Positions 15,657-22,814 of a stretch of DNA of 26,396 nt are shown piece after piece. Each line of letters opens with the position of its first letter. Within the stretch, counting starts at the first letter, position 1. Source of the stretch: a virus; IMG/VR virus record IMGVR_UViG_3300032677_000147, positions 1 through 26,396 of that record. The stretch is one strand, 5' to 3'. The notes beneath the pieces are model-generated. The model made no database searches. It had not been told where the DNA came from and was given only the letters and a program-made list of their open reading frames with translations. The position numbers were made by a program, and so were the translations under genes.

Positions 15657-16172
15657 ATGATTGATAAGGATGCTGAGTTAAAGCTCAAAAAATCACAATA
15701 CGATTCTGAGTACGTTAAGCGTGAGGGCGTAAAAGAAAGAAAATTAAAAACTTCTGCTGAGCATTATCAAAAAAATAAAGAAAAAGTATCTATACGGTCT
15801 GCAATTAGATACAAGGCTAAAAAAGCTGCAATTCTAATAAATTCAAAAATTGACTACTCAAAAAATAAAGATCAAAGACAGCAAAAGAAGAGAGCATGGA
15901 AAGCTATTAATAAACATAAGCTGACCTTATATAGAGCAAATAGAAGAGCAGCATTATTAAACGCAACACCAAGATGGGCTAATAAATTTTTTATTGAAGA
16001 AATTTATGAGATTGCCAAAAAAAGAAGCGATGTAACCGGAGTCAAATGGCATGTTGACCATGTTATTCCGTTGATTAATAAAAAGGTTTGTGGTTTGCAT
16101 GTTGAATCTAACCTTCAAGTTATTACATCTATTGAAAATTTAAAAAAATTCAACACATTTATTCAGGAATAA
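15657..16172 (+). CDS. HNH endonuclease (probable free-standing homing endonuclease)
   Basis: 171 residues, strongly basic (very Lys-rich in the first 100). The C-terminal nuclease core reads VKWHVDHVIPLI (His132, Asp134, His135), then VCGLHVESNLQVIT (His148, Asn152) and NLKKFN (Asn161), a complete HNH/beta-beta-alpha-metal motif. The N-terminal Lys/Arg-rich helices probably bind DNA. It sits directly after a terminator, between the first fibre and the holin, and has a poor ribosome binding site (GCCTAGAAAATTTCT). Placement as an insert in a late operon and lower GC than its neighbours suggest a selfish mobile gene. Its target is unknown, and a packaging role is less likely because it is far from the terminase end. 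Confidence 0.85.
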   Translation: MIDKDAELKLKKSQYDSEYVKREGVKERKLKTSAEHYQKNKEKVSIRSAIRYKAKKAAILINSKIDYSKNKDQRQQKKRAWKAINKHKLTLYRANRRAALLNATPRWANKFFIEEIYEIAKKRSDVTGVKWHVDHVIPLINKKVCGLHVESNLQVITSIENLKKFNTFIQE

Positions 16173-16177
16173 CATTC

Positions 16178-16483
16178 ATGGAAAAAGATCCTACGTCATA
16201 TTCAATTATCACTTATGGGTGGGTTTTCTCACTTGCTATTTTGGGTGGGATTGTTAACTTCATGCGTAAGTTAGCCCTAGGTCAAACACGCATTTTCAAT
16301 ATTGCCGAATTAGTCGGAGAAATAGTCACATCAGGATTTGCGGGAGTTCTGACGTTTTGGCTATGCGAAAACTCACAAATAGCGCCTTTGGTAACTGCTG
16401 CATTAGTCGGCATATCAGGACACATGGGAAGCAGGGCGCTTTTTTTGTTTGAAGATTTCTTGAAATCAAAATTTCCAGCATAA
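16178..16483 (+). CDS. Probable holin (LydA/phage holin superfamily III-like)
   Basis: 101 residues with three hydrophobic segments: roughly 9-28 (IITYGWVFSLAILGGIVNFM), 43-62 (LVGEIVTSGFAGVLTFWLCE) and 67-90 (IAPLVTAALVGISGHMGSRALF). The GWVFSLAILGGIVNFMRKL opening and the A-A-L-V-G-I-S-G-H-M-G-S-R motif are typical of LydA-like holins. It would make the inner-membrane lesion that triggers lysis. AGGAATAACATTC before the ATG is a fair ribosome binding site. The gene is separated from the spanin and endolysin genes by the 4-kb second fibre cassette, which is an unusual split of the lysis genes. Confidence 0.78.
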   Translation: MEKDPTSYSIITYGWVFSLAILGGIVNFMRKLALGQTRIFNIAELVGEIVTSGFAGVLTFWLCENSQIAPLVTAALVGISGHMGSRALFLFEDFLKSKFPA

Positions 16484-16491
16484 GGACAGAT

Positions 16492-16815
16492 ATGACCATT
16501 AGCCTTCCAGACTTTAAAAAAGGTGATTCGTTTACCGTTAATTGCACTTATTTGCAAAACGGCGTTCCATACGACATTACAAACATAGATATTAAAAGCC
16601 AAATTCGAGAAGCTGCGGTTTTAGTAACGGATCTAGTAATAACCAAAGCGGATCAAACAAATAATCCTGGCGTTTTTATTTTGACACCATCAAATTCAGA
16701 TACGTCTACATGGCCTTCTGGAAACTTGCTTTGTGATATTCAATTTACAGAGCAGGGAATAGTTAGATCAACAGAAACCTTTTACGTCTCACTCATTGAA
16801 CAGGTAACACTATGA
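16492..16815 (+). CDS. Small Ig-like/BppU-N-like protein ahead of the second fibre
   Basis: 107 residues. The sequence alternates short strands and reads like a single beta-sandwich: FKKGDSFTVNCTYLQNGVPYDITNIDIKSQIRE, then VFILTPSNSDTSTWPSGNLLCDIQF and a final STETFYVSLIEQVT. This K-G-D-(T/S)-F ... I-x-S-Q-(I/V)-R ... W-P-x-G-x-L-x-x-D-I pattern is common in small proteins encoded just before phage fibre genes and resembles the N-terminal domain of baseplate upper proteins. I infer that it joins the fibre to the tail tip. AAGGACAGAT precedes the ATG. The stop overlaps the ATG of the large fibre gene (ATGA), so the two are translated together. Confidence 0.72.
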   Translation: MTISLPDFKKGDSFTVNCTYLQNGVPYDITNIDIKSQIREAAVLVTDLVITKADQTNNPGVFILTPSNSDTSTWPSGNLLCDIQFTEQGIVRSTETFYVSLIEQVTL

Positions 16816-19800
16816 CCTTATCGGTAGAAATCCAACCAGTACAACTAAATTCGGTTGCGCTAGAGGTAACAGATAGCAATTTTACCGTTGAGCTTAACTT
16901 AGCCCCCATTGGAGTTAAAGGTGATATTGGAGAAGTAAATCCCATTACCATCGCAAATGCTGTGGCATCATCAGCATCAGCTACTAATGCCGCAAATTCA
17001 GCTACAGCATCTGCCACATCTGCCACCGCCGCCGCTGGATCAGCAACAGCAGCAGCTACTCAAGCAACCAATTCCGCAAACTCTGCCGCAACCGCTACGA
17101 CTCAAGCAACTAATGCAACGAATTCTGCTACTACAGCCACTACTCAGGCTGGTATAGCTACTACAAAAGCTACGGCAGCATCTGGATCAGCCACCGCAGC
17201 CGCAACATCAGCCACAAACTCCGCAACTAGCGCTACTAATTCGGCAAATAGCGCTACGGCTGCTGCTGGTTCAGCTACCAGCGCATCTTCATCTGCAAAT
17301 AGTACAGCCGCCTTACTTGCTTCTTTTAGAGGTGCGTTTTTAGGTTCTTTTGCATCAGATTCTGCTGCTGCTACTTTTGCATCTGCCAATAGCATTGCGC
17401 TAAACAATGGCATCATGTACGAAAATAACAGCGTATCTCCAGAAAAATTTCGTATATATAACGGAACTGCTTGGCAAGATTACGATGCAACTGCTCAAGC
17501 GTCTCAATCTGCCGCAGCATTAAGTGCTGCAAATGCCGCATCTAGCGCATCCAATGCTGCCAGTTCCGCAACTACCGCAACAACTCAAGCTACTAATGCT
17601 GCTGCATCTGCAACAAGCGCATCAGGTTCAGCAAGCACCGCCACTACTCAAGCTACTAATGCATCAAATAGCGCAACAGCAGCAGCGGGTTCGGCTACAA
17701 CGGCTACAACTCAAGCTACCAATGCCGCTAATAGCGCTACTGCATCTGCGGGATCAGCTTCCGCAGCAGCAGGATCGGCAAGCACCGCTACTACACAAGC
17801 TGGAATAGCAACTACCAAAGAATCTTCTGCAACAACATCAGCTACTAATGCAGCAACCAGCGCAACTAATGCAGCTAACTCTGCTACATCTGCTTCTGGA
17901 TCTGCATCGACCGCCACTACGCAAGCTGGAATAGCAACTACTCAGGCAACCAATGCAGCAGCTTCAGCTACATCTGCGTCTGGTTCAGCAAGTACAGCTA
18001 CTACCCAAGCTGGAAATGCCTCTACATCCGCTACAAATTCGGCAAATTCAGCAACCGCAGCGGCTGGATCAGCAACAACAGCATCTACACAAGCTACTAA
18101 TGCTGGTAATTCAGCCACCGCAGCGGCTACATCTGCAACAAATGCATCAAATAGCGCAACAGCAGCAGCAGCAAGCGCAGCCTCTATTAACCCTTCAAAC
18201 GTAGCAATTACAGGCGGAAATATTAACGGCGTTGCTATTGGCGCTACTACTCCAGCAACGGGTAAATTTACGACCCTTACATCTACTGGTGAAACAAACG
18301 CTGGTAGCTATACATTTACTGGTACTGGTAACCGCATCACTGGTGATTTTAGTAACGCTACTATAGCTAGTCGTGTTGCATTTCAAACAAGTACAGTTAA
18401 TGGAACAACTACATTAACACTTGCCCCCAATGGCACGTCTGTTAATTCAAACTTTTCTGCTGAATCTGATCCGCTATTAGTAAATTCATCTTTTGCACAA
18501 CTCGCAATTTTAGGTGGAAGTGATGCTCGTATTACGTCTTCAATTCGTGGAACAGGCACATACTTACCACTAACAATGTACACAGGCGGTAGCGAAAGAA
18601 TGCGTATTGATACAGGTGGTTTAGTTGGTATTGGTACTTCTACGCCATCAGGAAAACTCGATGTAACTGGAGGTGACGTAGTATTTAAGTCTGCATCAGA
18701 ACAATTTGTATTTATAAAAAGAACAGACACAGCAGTAGCAAATAACTATATTGGCGATATACGTTTTGATGGTTTAAATTCGTCGTCTGCAAATATACCT
18801 TACGCAAAATTTAATACTCAGATGACTGGTATTACGGCTGGCTCTGAAGCGGCTTATGTATCGCTTCAAGCAGTACGCTCTGGCTCATTATCTAACTTTC
18901 TAACTTATGATGGCTTAAATAATGTTTTAGCTTCCTATACTTCTGGTTTAGAAAGAATGCGTATTGACTCTGCTGGTAACGTAGGTATTGGTACTACTAC
19001 GCCTAACTTTGGTGGAAATACAGTTGCTTTAGCAGTAAATGGTTCATCGACTTCAGCGCTAAATTTAAAGGTAGCAGATGTAGGTGCGTTTACAGCTTCT
19101 TCAGGATCGGGCTATACCGCTATTGCAGATTCAAGAGCATCAGTAAATATGCAATTTGTTGTTGGCGCTTCAGAACGTATGCGTATTGATACTTCTGGTC
19201 GTTTGCTTGTTGGTACAACAGCAGCATCAGGATCTAATCTTCTTCAAGTTTCTACGGATGCTTTAATTCACGGCATTACTGTTGGTTTAGGTGGTGGTAG
19301 TCAGTCTTTAGGAACAGTGTTTGGGTATCAATCTTTAAGTAACAATACCACTGGGACTAATTTAAGTATTGGCTATCAAGCAATGAGTACCAATACAACT
19401 GGTGATGCGAATACCGCTGTTGGTAGATTTAAACCTTTATTTGCAAACACTACTGGCTCTAATAATGTGGCTATTGGTGACCAAGCAATGTTAAGTAATA
19501 CAACTGGAAGTTTAAATACCGCTATTGGTACACAAGCTCTTGTGTCAAACACCACTGCTTCTAACAACACCGCAGTAGGCTATCAAGCTGGTTATAGTAA
19601 TACTACTGGATATGAAAATACTTATATTGGAACTACTTCAGGATATGGAAGTACTATAGGAGTACAAAATTCTGCTGTTGGAAAAGATGTTTTGTATGCA
19701 AATACAAGTGGTTCATGTAATGCTGGATTAGGATATGCTGCGCTAAGATTAAATACAACTGGTGGGAATAATACTGCTTTAGGATATGAATCCTTATTTA

Positions 19801-20498
19801 ACAACACCACAGCATCTAACAACACCGCAGTAGGTTATCAAGCTGGGTATAGTAATACGACTGGGACATCAAATACTTATTTAGGTTATATAGCAGGAAC
19901 AAGCGCAACAGGGTCTGGAAACACTTTTATAGGTTTTTCTGCTGGGAATGGAGCTACATCTGGCGCATACAACACATCATTAGGTTATGCAGCAGGAAAT
20001 AATTTAACAACTGGAACTGGTTGTGTTTATATAGGAGTTAATCCATATAACGGAGCCTCTGGAGCAGCATCAAATGAAATAGTAATATGCTCCGTTTCAA
20101 TTGGAGGGAAAGGAACAAATACAGGATTCATTTCTCCAAATGGCGGTGCTATGTACCAAGGAAATAACTCTACCCTTTGGTCCATTACTTCTGACCAGCG
20201 TATTAAAGAAAATATTGTAACTCTTGAAAATGGGCTATCTACAATTATTGCTTTACGTCCAGTAGAATTTGATTATATCGAGACTAAAAAGCATGACATT
20301 AGTTTTATTGCTCAAGAATATCAAAAAGTATTGCCCAATCAAGTTAGCGAACACGCTGCGTCTTTAGCAGAAAAAGAAATAACAGGTGTGGATACTCTAT
20401 TGGGATTAACACCTAATCTTATCCCATATCTTGTAGCAGCAATCCAAGAACTCAACGCAAAAGTAACTGCCCTCGAATTACAATTAGGAGCTAAATAA
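16812..20498 (+). CDS. Large tail fibre with alanine heptads, beta-roll and S74 chaperone domain
   Basis: 1228 residues. Domains in order: an N-terminal beta domain (1-46); Ala/Ser/Thr heptad block 1 (about 49-168); a small globular insert ending in FRIYNGTAWQDYD (169-227); heptad block 2 (228-459); a segment with three ERMRID-x-x-G-x-(V/L)-(G/L)-(I/V)-GT units (about 595, 715 and 788); a roll of roughly 17-residue NTTG-x-x-NTA-(V/I)-GYQA repeats (about 836-1090); and a C-terminal Peptidase_S74 intramolecular chaperone (about 1120-1228) with the SDQRIKENI motif, Ser1127 and Lys1132. In endosialidase-type fibres the S74 domain trimerises the fibre and then cuts itself off at that serine. The whole looks like a trimeric adhesin-like fibre carrying a receptor-binding roll. 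Confidence 0.9.
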   Translation: MTLSVEIQPVQLNSVALEVTDSNFTVELNLAPIGVKGDIGEVNPITIANAVASSASATNAANSATASATSATAAAGSATAAATQATNSANSAATATTQATNATNSATTATTQAGIATTKATAASGSATAAATSATNSATSATNSANSATAAAGSATSASSSANSTAALLASFRGAFLGSFASDSAAATFASANSIALNNGIMYENNSVSPEKFRIYNGTAWQDYDATAQASQSAAALSAANAASSASNAASSATTATTQATNAAASATSASGSASTATTQATNASNSATAAAGSATTATTQATNAANSATASAGSASAAAGSASTATTQAGIATTKESSATTSATNAATSATNAANSATSASGSASTATTQAGIATTQATNAAASATSASGSASTATTQAGNASTSATNSANSATAAAGSATTASTQATNAGNSATAAATSATNASNSATAAAASAASINPSNVAITGGNINGVAIGATTPATGKFTTLTSTGETNAGSYTFTGTGNRITGDFSNATIASRVAFQTSTVNGTTTLTLAPNGTSVNSNFSAESDPLLVNSSFAQLAILGGSDARITSSIRGTGTYLPLTMYTGGSERMRIDTGGLVGIGTSTPSGKLDVTGGDVVFKSASEQFVFIKRTDTAVANNYIGDIRFDGLNSSSANIPYAKFNTQMTGITAGSEAAYVSLQAVRSGSLSNFLTYDGLNNVLASYTSGLERMRIDSAGNVGIGTTTPNFGGNTVALAVNGSSTSALNLKVADVGAFTASSGSGYTAIADSRASVNMQFVVGASERMRIDTSGRLLVGTTAASGSNLLQVSTDALIHGITVGLGGGSQSLGTVFGYQSLSNNTTGTNLSIGYQAMSTNTTGDANTAVGRFKPLFANTTGSNNVAIGDQAMLSNTTGSLNTAIGTQALVSNTTASNNTAVGYQAGYSNTTGYENTYIGTTSGYGSTIGVQNSAVGKDVLYANTSGSCNAGLGYAALRLNTTGGNNTALGYESLFNNTTASNNTAVGYQAGYSNTTGTSNTYLGYIAGTSATGSGNTFIGFSAGNGATSGAYNTSLGYAAGNNLTTGTGCVYIGVNPYNGASGAASNEIVICSVSIGGKGTNTGFISPNGGAMYQGNNSTLWSITSDQRIKENIVTLENGLSTIIALRPVEFDYIETKKHDISFIAQEYQKVLPNQVSEHAASLAEKEITGVDTLLGLTPNLIPYLVAAIQELNAKVTALELQLGAK
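16956..17315 (+). repeat. 21-base heptad-encoding repeats, block 1
   Basis: About 17 tandem seven-residue units of the form (N/G/T)-(S/Q)-A-T-x-A-x, with Ala at both core positions, encoded by degenerate 21-base units rich in GCA/GCT, ACT and AAT codons. Recurrent words include ACTCAAGCAACTAATGC. Confidence 0.85.
17493..18188 (+). repeat. 21-base heptad-encoding repeats, block 2
   Basis: About 33 further units of the same alanine heptad. Here the DNA is more homogeneous: ACTCAAGCTACTAATGC and GCAAGCACCGC-type words recur, and TTQAGIATT occurs in both blocks. Some units differ only by silent changes, suggesting repeated unequal exchange. Confidence 0.85.
19548..19610 (+). repeat. 63-base repeat, copy 1, in the fibre beta-roll
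   Basis: Encodes the series NTTASNNTAVGYQAGYSNTTG. It is nearly identical to copy 2 at 19803-19865, exactly 255 bases (five 17-residue units) away. Confidence 0.85.
19803..19865 (+). repeat. 63-base repeat, copy 2, in the fibre beta-roll
   Basis: Same protein sequence as copy 1 (19548-19610) with only a handful of silent or near-silent base changes, and in the same register of the roll. Confidence 0.85.
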
Positions 20499-20499
20499 T

Positions 20500-20838
20500 A
20501 TGAATACATACACATATAAAATTGCAGCACTCGATACAGCTAAATCTGTAGATGGATTAGTTGACGTAGTAGTAACGGCACATTACACAATTAACTGCAC
20601 AGACGGAACAGATTCTGTTGGCACTTATGGAACCGTAGGATTTGAATCACCAGATGCAGCCTCGTTTAAACCGTATGAGTCATTGACAGAAGAAGAAGTT
20701 GTAGGCTGGGTTAAAGAGAAAATTGATGTAGCGGGATTAGAGACATACCTAGATAAAGATCTTGAAGATAAAAAGAACCCCCCAATTGTGCAGTTGCCTA
20801 TTCCTTGGATTCCAGTAATTGATCCAGTAGCAGCTTAA
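20500..20838 (+). CDS. Conserved phage protein of unknown function after the fibre
   Basis: 112 residues, starting one base past the fibre stop, with AGGAGCTAAATAAT (inside the fibre end) as a good ribosome binding site. The N-terminal half is beta-rich (TYTYKIAALDT, VDVVVTAHYTINCTDGTDS, YGTVGFESPD). The C-terminal half has the segment LTEEEVVGWVKEKIDVAGLETYLDKDLEDKKNPP, followed by a Pro-rich LPIPWIPV. I have seen this layout in short proteins near the end of fibre operons in aquatic phages but do not know a function. A fibre-bound accessory or assembly protein is possible. A terminator follows 22 bases after the stop. Confidence 0.75.
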   Translation: MNTYTYKIAALDTAKSVDGLVDVVVTAHYTINCTDGTDSVGTYGTVGFESPDAASFKPYESLTEEEVVGWVKEKIDVAGLETYLDKDLEDKKNPPIVQLPIPWIPVIDPVAA

Positions 20839-20860
20839 ATACTTTCAACGCATCAATCTA

Positions 20861-20882
20861 ACCGCCTACGGGCGGTTTTTTT
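20861..20882 (+). terminator. Rho-independent terminator after the second fibre cassette
   Basis: Stem ACCGCC/GGCGGT (20861-20866 with 20871-20876) with a TACG loop and a run of seven T (20876-20882). The arms are almost the same as those of the 5253-5304 element. Confidence 0.9.
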
Positions 20883-20900
20883 ACGTCTAAAGGAAATGTA

Positions 20901-21143
20901 GTGGACTCCATTAAAGAGTTATTCAGAAATATATTTACAGAGCCAGACAACGCCACTTTTTGCATTGTCAAAATTGGCGCTGGGTTAACGGTGGTTTATG
21001 CACTTGCGACAGCCGCATTTCATCACTTATATCTTAGAGAATCTTTTGTTATTCAAGATTTTGGCGTGGGAATGGGCGCAGTTTTTGCAGGGGTTGGTGT
21101 TGCGCTAGGTCTTAAAAAAGATACTCCAGAAGGAAAGTTATGA
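20901..21143 (+). CDS. Small membrane protein in the lysis block (possible second holin/antiholin)
   Basis: 80 residues from a GTG start; AAAGGAAATGTA before it is a good ribosome binding site, and the nearby ATG (20896) runs straight into TAG. Two hydrophobic segments are visible: about 21-42 (FCIVKIGAGLTVVYALATAAFHH) and 52-70 (FGVGMGAVFAGVGVALGL), with a charged tail (KKDTPEGKL). It overlaps the i-spanin gene in an ATGA junction. Its size, two membrane spans and place just before Rz fit a holin, antiholin or pinholin. I do not recognise the family, and a clearer holin exists at 16178-16483, so the role is open. Confidence 0.7.
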   Translation: MDSIKELFRNIFTEPDNATFCIVKIGAGLTVVYALATAAFHHLYLRESFVIQDFGVGMGAVFAGVGVALGLKKDTPEGKL

Positions 21144-21616
21144 ACATACTCCCATTTATGCCGCAATCGCTATTAATGAAAGTTTTTGGCGTAATGATTG
21201 CGGCTGGAATTGCTATTGGATCTTTATTAATCGCCATACATCATTTTGAAAGTATCGGCTATGAACGGCGTGTTTCAGAGGATGAGATTGGTCTAAATAA
21301 AGACCTCGTACAAGCTCAAACCCAAACCTTGCTACTTCAACATCAACTAAATGAGGCTCAAAATGCACTTTCTAAAGCTAAGTCCGATTTACTTGCTATT
21401 AATACTGTTAACCGTAATGCTGTTAACGGGTTGCGGGTCAGTAACACTTCCTTCAACAGCGGTTTGCCCACAGATACCAGAGAGGCCCTTAGTAGGAGAA
21501 TCGCATCCCTCTCAAGCGTGGTCGAAGATTGTTCAGCAAGACTTGTCGAAGTGGCAAACGATGCTGATATCGCAATAGCAGAAGTCAATATGCTAGAAAG
21601 TGCATGGGCTAAATGA
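21140..21616 (+). CDS. Rz: i-spanin (Rz-like)
   Basis: 158 residues. Residues 13-33 (KVFGVMIAAGIAIGSLLIAIHH) form one N-terminal membrane span, followed by a long charged helical region (VSEDEIGLNKDLVQAQTQTLLLQHQLNEAQNALSKAKSDL) and a second helix near the end. This is the i-spanin layout: anchored in the inner membrane, with a periplasmic coiled coil that binds the o-spanin and fuses inner and outer membranes at lysis. The strongest evidence is the o-spanin gene nested inside it in the +1 frame. It starts in an ATGA overlap with the previous gene and ends in another with the endolysin gene. Here the spanin precedes the endolysin, the reverse of lambda's R-Rz order. Confidence 0.85.
   Translation: MNILPFMPQSLLMKVFGVMIAAGIAIGSLLIAIHHFESIGYERRVSEDEIGLNKDLVQAQTQTLLLQHQLNEAQNALSKAKSDLLAINTVNRNAVNGLRVSNTSFNSGLPTDTREALSRRIASLSSVVEDCSARLVEVANDADIAIAEVNMLESAWAK
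21363..21578 (+). CDS. Rz1: o-spanin lipoprotein (Rz1-like), nested within Rz
   Basis: 71 residues, fully inside the i-spanin gene in the +1 frame. The signal peptide (HFLKLSPIYLLLILLTVMLL) runs into the lipobox LTGC, so Cys24 would be lipidated and a mature lipoprotein of 48 residues would sit in the outer membrane. The mature part has several prolines (LPSTAVCPQIPERPL), as is usual for Rz1. ATG 21363 is preferred because GAGG lies six bases upstream; ATG 21351 is an alternative adding four residues. It pairs with Rz to link the two membranes during lysis. Genes nested in this way are easily missed by automatic annotation. Confidence 0.85.
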   Translation: MHFLKLSPIYLLLILLTVMLLTGCGSVTLPSTAVCPQIPERPLVGESHPSQAWSKIVQQDLSKWQTMLISQ

Positions 21617-22080
21617 CTAATAACGAAAAAGCATTTTTAGACATGATTGCCCACTCTGAAATAGGCGCTGCCTTGCTTGCTGTTTCAGACAATGGCTATA
21701 ACGTCATTGTTGGCAGTACAGCACAGCACCCAGACTTATTTACTTCTTATGTAAGTCACCCTAGAAAGCTAGTAAGACTAAGTGACACGCTGCAATCTAC
21801 GGCATCTGGAAGATACCAACTACTATCACGTTATTACAGCATCTACTGTATTCAGCTAGGCATCAAAGATTTTTCCCCAGCCAGCCAAGACATCATCGCT
21901 TTACAACAAATTAAAGAACGCCACGCATTAGATGACATCAACGCAGGGCGGTTTGAAGATGCTGTACGCAAATGCAACAACATCTGGGCAAGTTTGCCAG
22001 ATTCAACTTATGGGCAACACACCAACAAAATGAGTGATCTAAAAGCAGTATATGTAGAGGCTGGCGGCTCAATAGCATGA
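21613..22080 (+). CDS. R: Endolysin, lambda gpR-like lytic transglycosylase
   Basis: 155 residues that follow lambda R nearly from end to end: KAFLDMIAHSE, NGYNVIVGS, LFTSYVSHPRKLVRL, LQSTASGRYQLLSRYY, QLGIKDFSPASQDIIALQQIKERHAL and CNNIWASLPDSTYGQH all match the family. Glu16 (in AHSE) lines up with the catalytic glutamate of lambda endolysin, which cuts glycan strands to leave 1,6-anhydromuramic ends. It has no signal peptide, so it needs a holin to reach the cell wall. Start and end overlap neighbours in ATGA junctions. The length is close to lambda R (158). Confidence 0.93.
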   Translation: MTNNEKAFLDMIAHSEIGAALLAVSDNGYNVIVGSTAQHPDLFTSYVSHPRKLVRLSDTLQSTASGRYQLLSRYYSIYCIQLGIKDFSPASQDIIALQQIKERHALDDINAGRFEDAVRKCNNIWASLPDSTYGQHTNKMSDLKAVYVEAGGSIA

Positions 22081-22814
22081 AGATATTGCTGCTGGATATT
22101 GAAACGAGTCCTATGGAGGCGCTTGTATTTGGCTTATGGGATCAGAATATTAACTTCAAAAATATCATCGCAGAAGGTACTATTCTCTGCTGGGCTGCTA
22201 AGTAGTATGGATCAGATGAGATTATGTTTGATTCAGTACATCAATCTAGCCCTAGGGAAATGATTAAGGGGATACACGAACTCTTAAATGAGTGTGATGC
22301 TACCGTTACCTATAACGGGATTAACTTTGACCACAAGCACTTAAACGCCCAATTCTTACTGCATAAGCTAAAACCCCCAGCACCATATAAAACGATTGAT
22401 CTACTCAGAACCATGAAGGGTAGGTTTAAATTTCCATCGAACAAGCTGGACTACATCACCAGACGGCTCAATATTGGGAAAAAAACAGAGCATCAAGGGA
22501 TGGAACTCTGGCAAAAGTGCATGGCTGGTAATAAAGCAGCTTGGCGCACGATGCGGGAATATAACGAGAATGACGTACTGATTATGGAGGAGGTTTACAA
22601 GGCTGTTTTACCTTGGATTAAATCTCATCCTAATATGAACCTACTTTCAGAGGATCGATGCTGCTCTACTTGTGGCAGCCATTCCCTGCAAAAACGGGGC
22701 AACTCAATAAGCTCAGTAGGCACATATCAACGGTATCAATGTTTAACCTGTGGCTCATGGTCGCAAAGCTCAAATACTATTTTCGGTAGAGCAAAAATCA
22801 AGGCTGCGGCATGA
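22077..22814 (+). pseudogene. 3'-5' exonuclease (RNase H-like, DEDD type) with in-frame amber codon
   Basis: One continuous frame interrupted by TAG at 22203-22205. The first part (42 residues from ATG 22077, ATGA overlap with R) holds the ExoI motif LLLDIETSP (Asp7, Glu9). After the TAG the same frame continues with the ExoII motif TYNGINFD, the ExoIII motif YNENDV, and a C-terminal zinc ribbon (CSTC...CLTC). Protein similarity reads straight through (CWAAK-stop-YGSDE), and a Trp (TGG) at the stop would be natural for this family. The nearest restart (ATG 22224) yields 196 residues without the metal-binding Asp/Glu, so it would be inactive. The gene is thus a nonsense pseudogene, a suppressor-dependent gene or a sequencing artefact. 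Intact relatives would be ssDNA-trimming nucleases. Confidence 0.78.

Noticed and set aside
16956-18188. CRISPR-like array
   Set aside because: Repeats are short, degenerate, without unique spacers, and coding in a clear fibre gene.
16793-18386. Several long open frames on both strands through the fibre repeats (Ala/Val-rich or Gln/Leu-rich)
   Set aside because: They are by-products of the 21-base repeat, which lacks stops in several frames; none has a ribosome site or recognisable domain.
22077-22814. Genome-wide amber recoding (TAG read as an amino acid)
   Set aside because: The portal, gpG-like, zinc-finger and integrase genes all end naturally at TAG, so the amber in the exonuclease is a local event.
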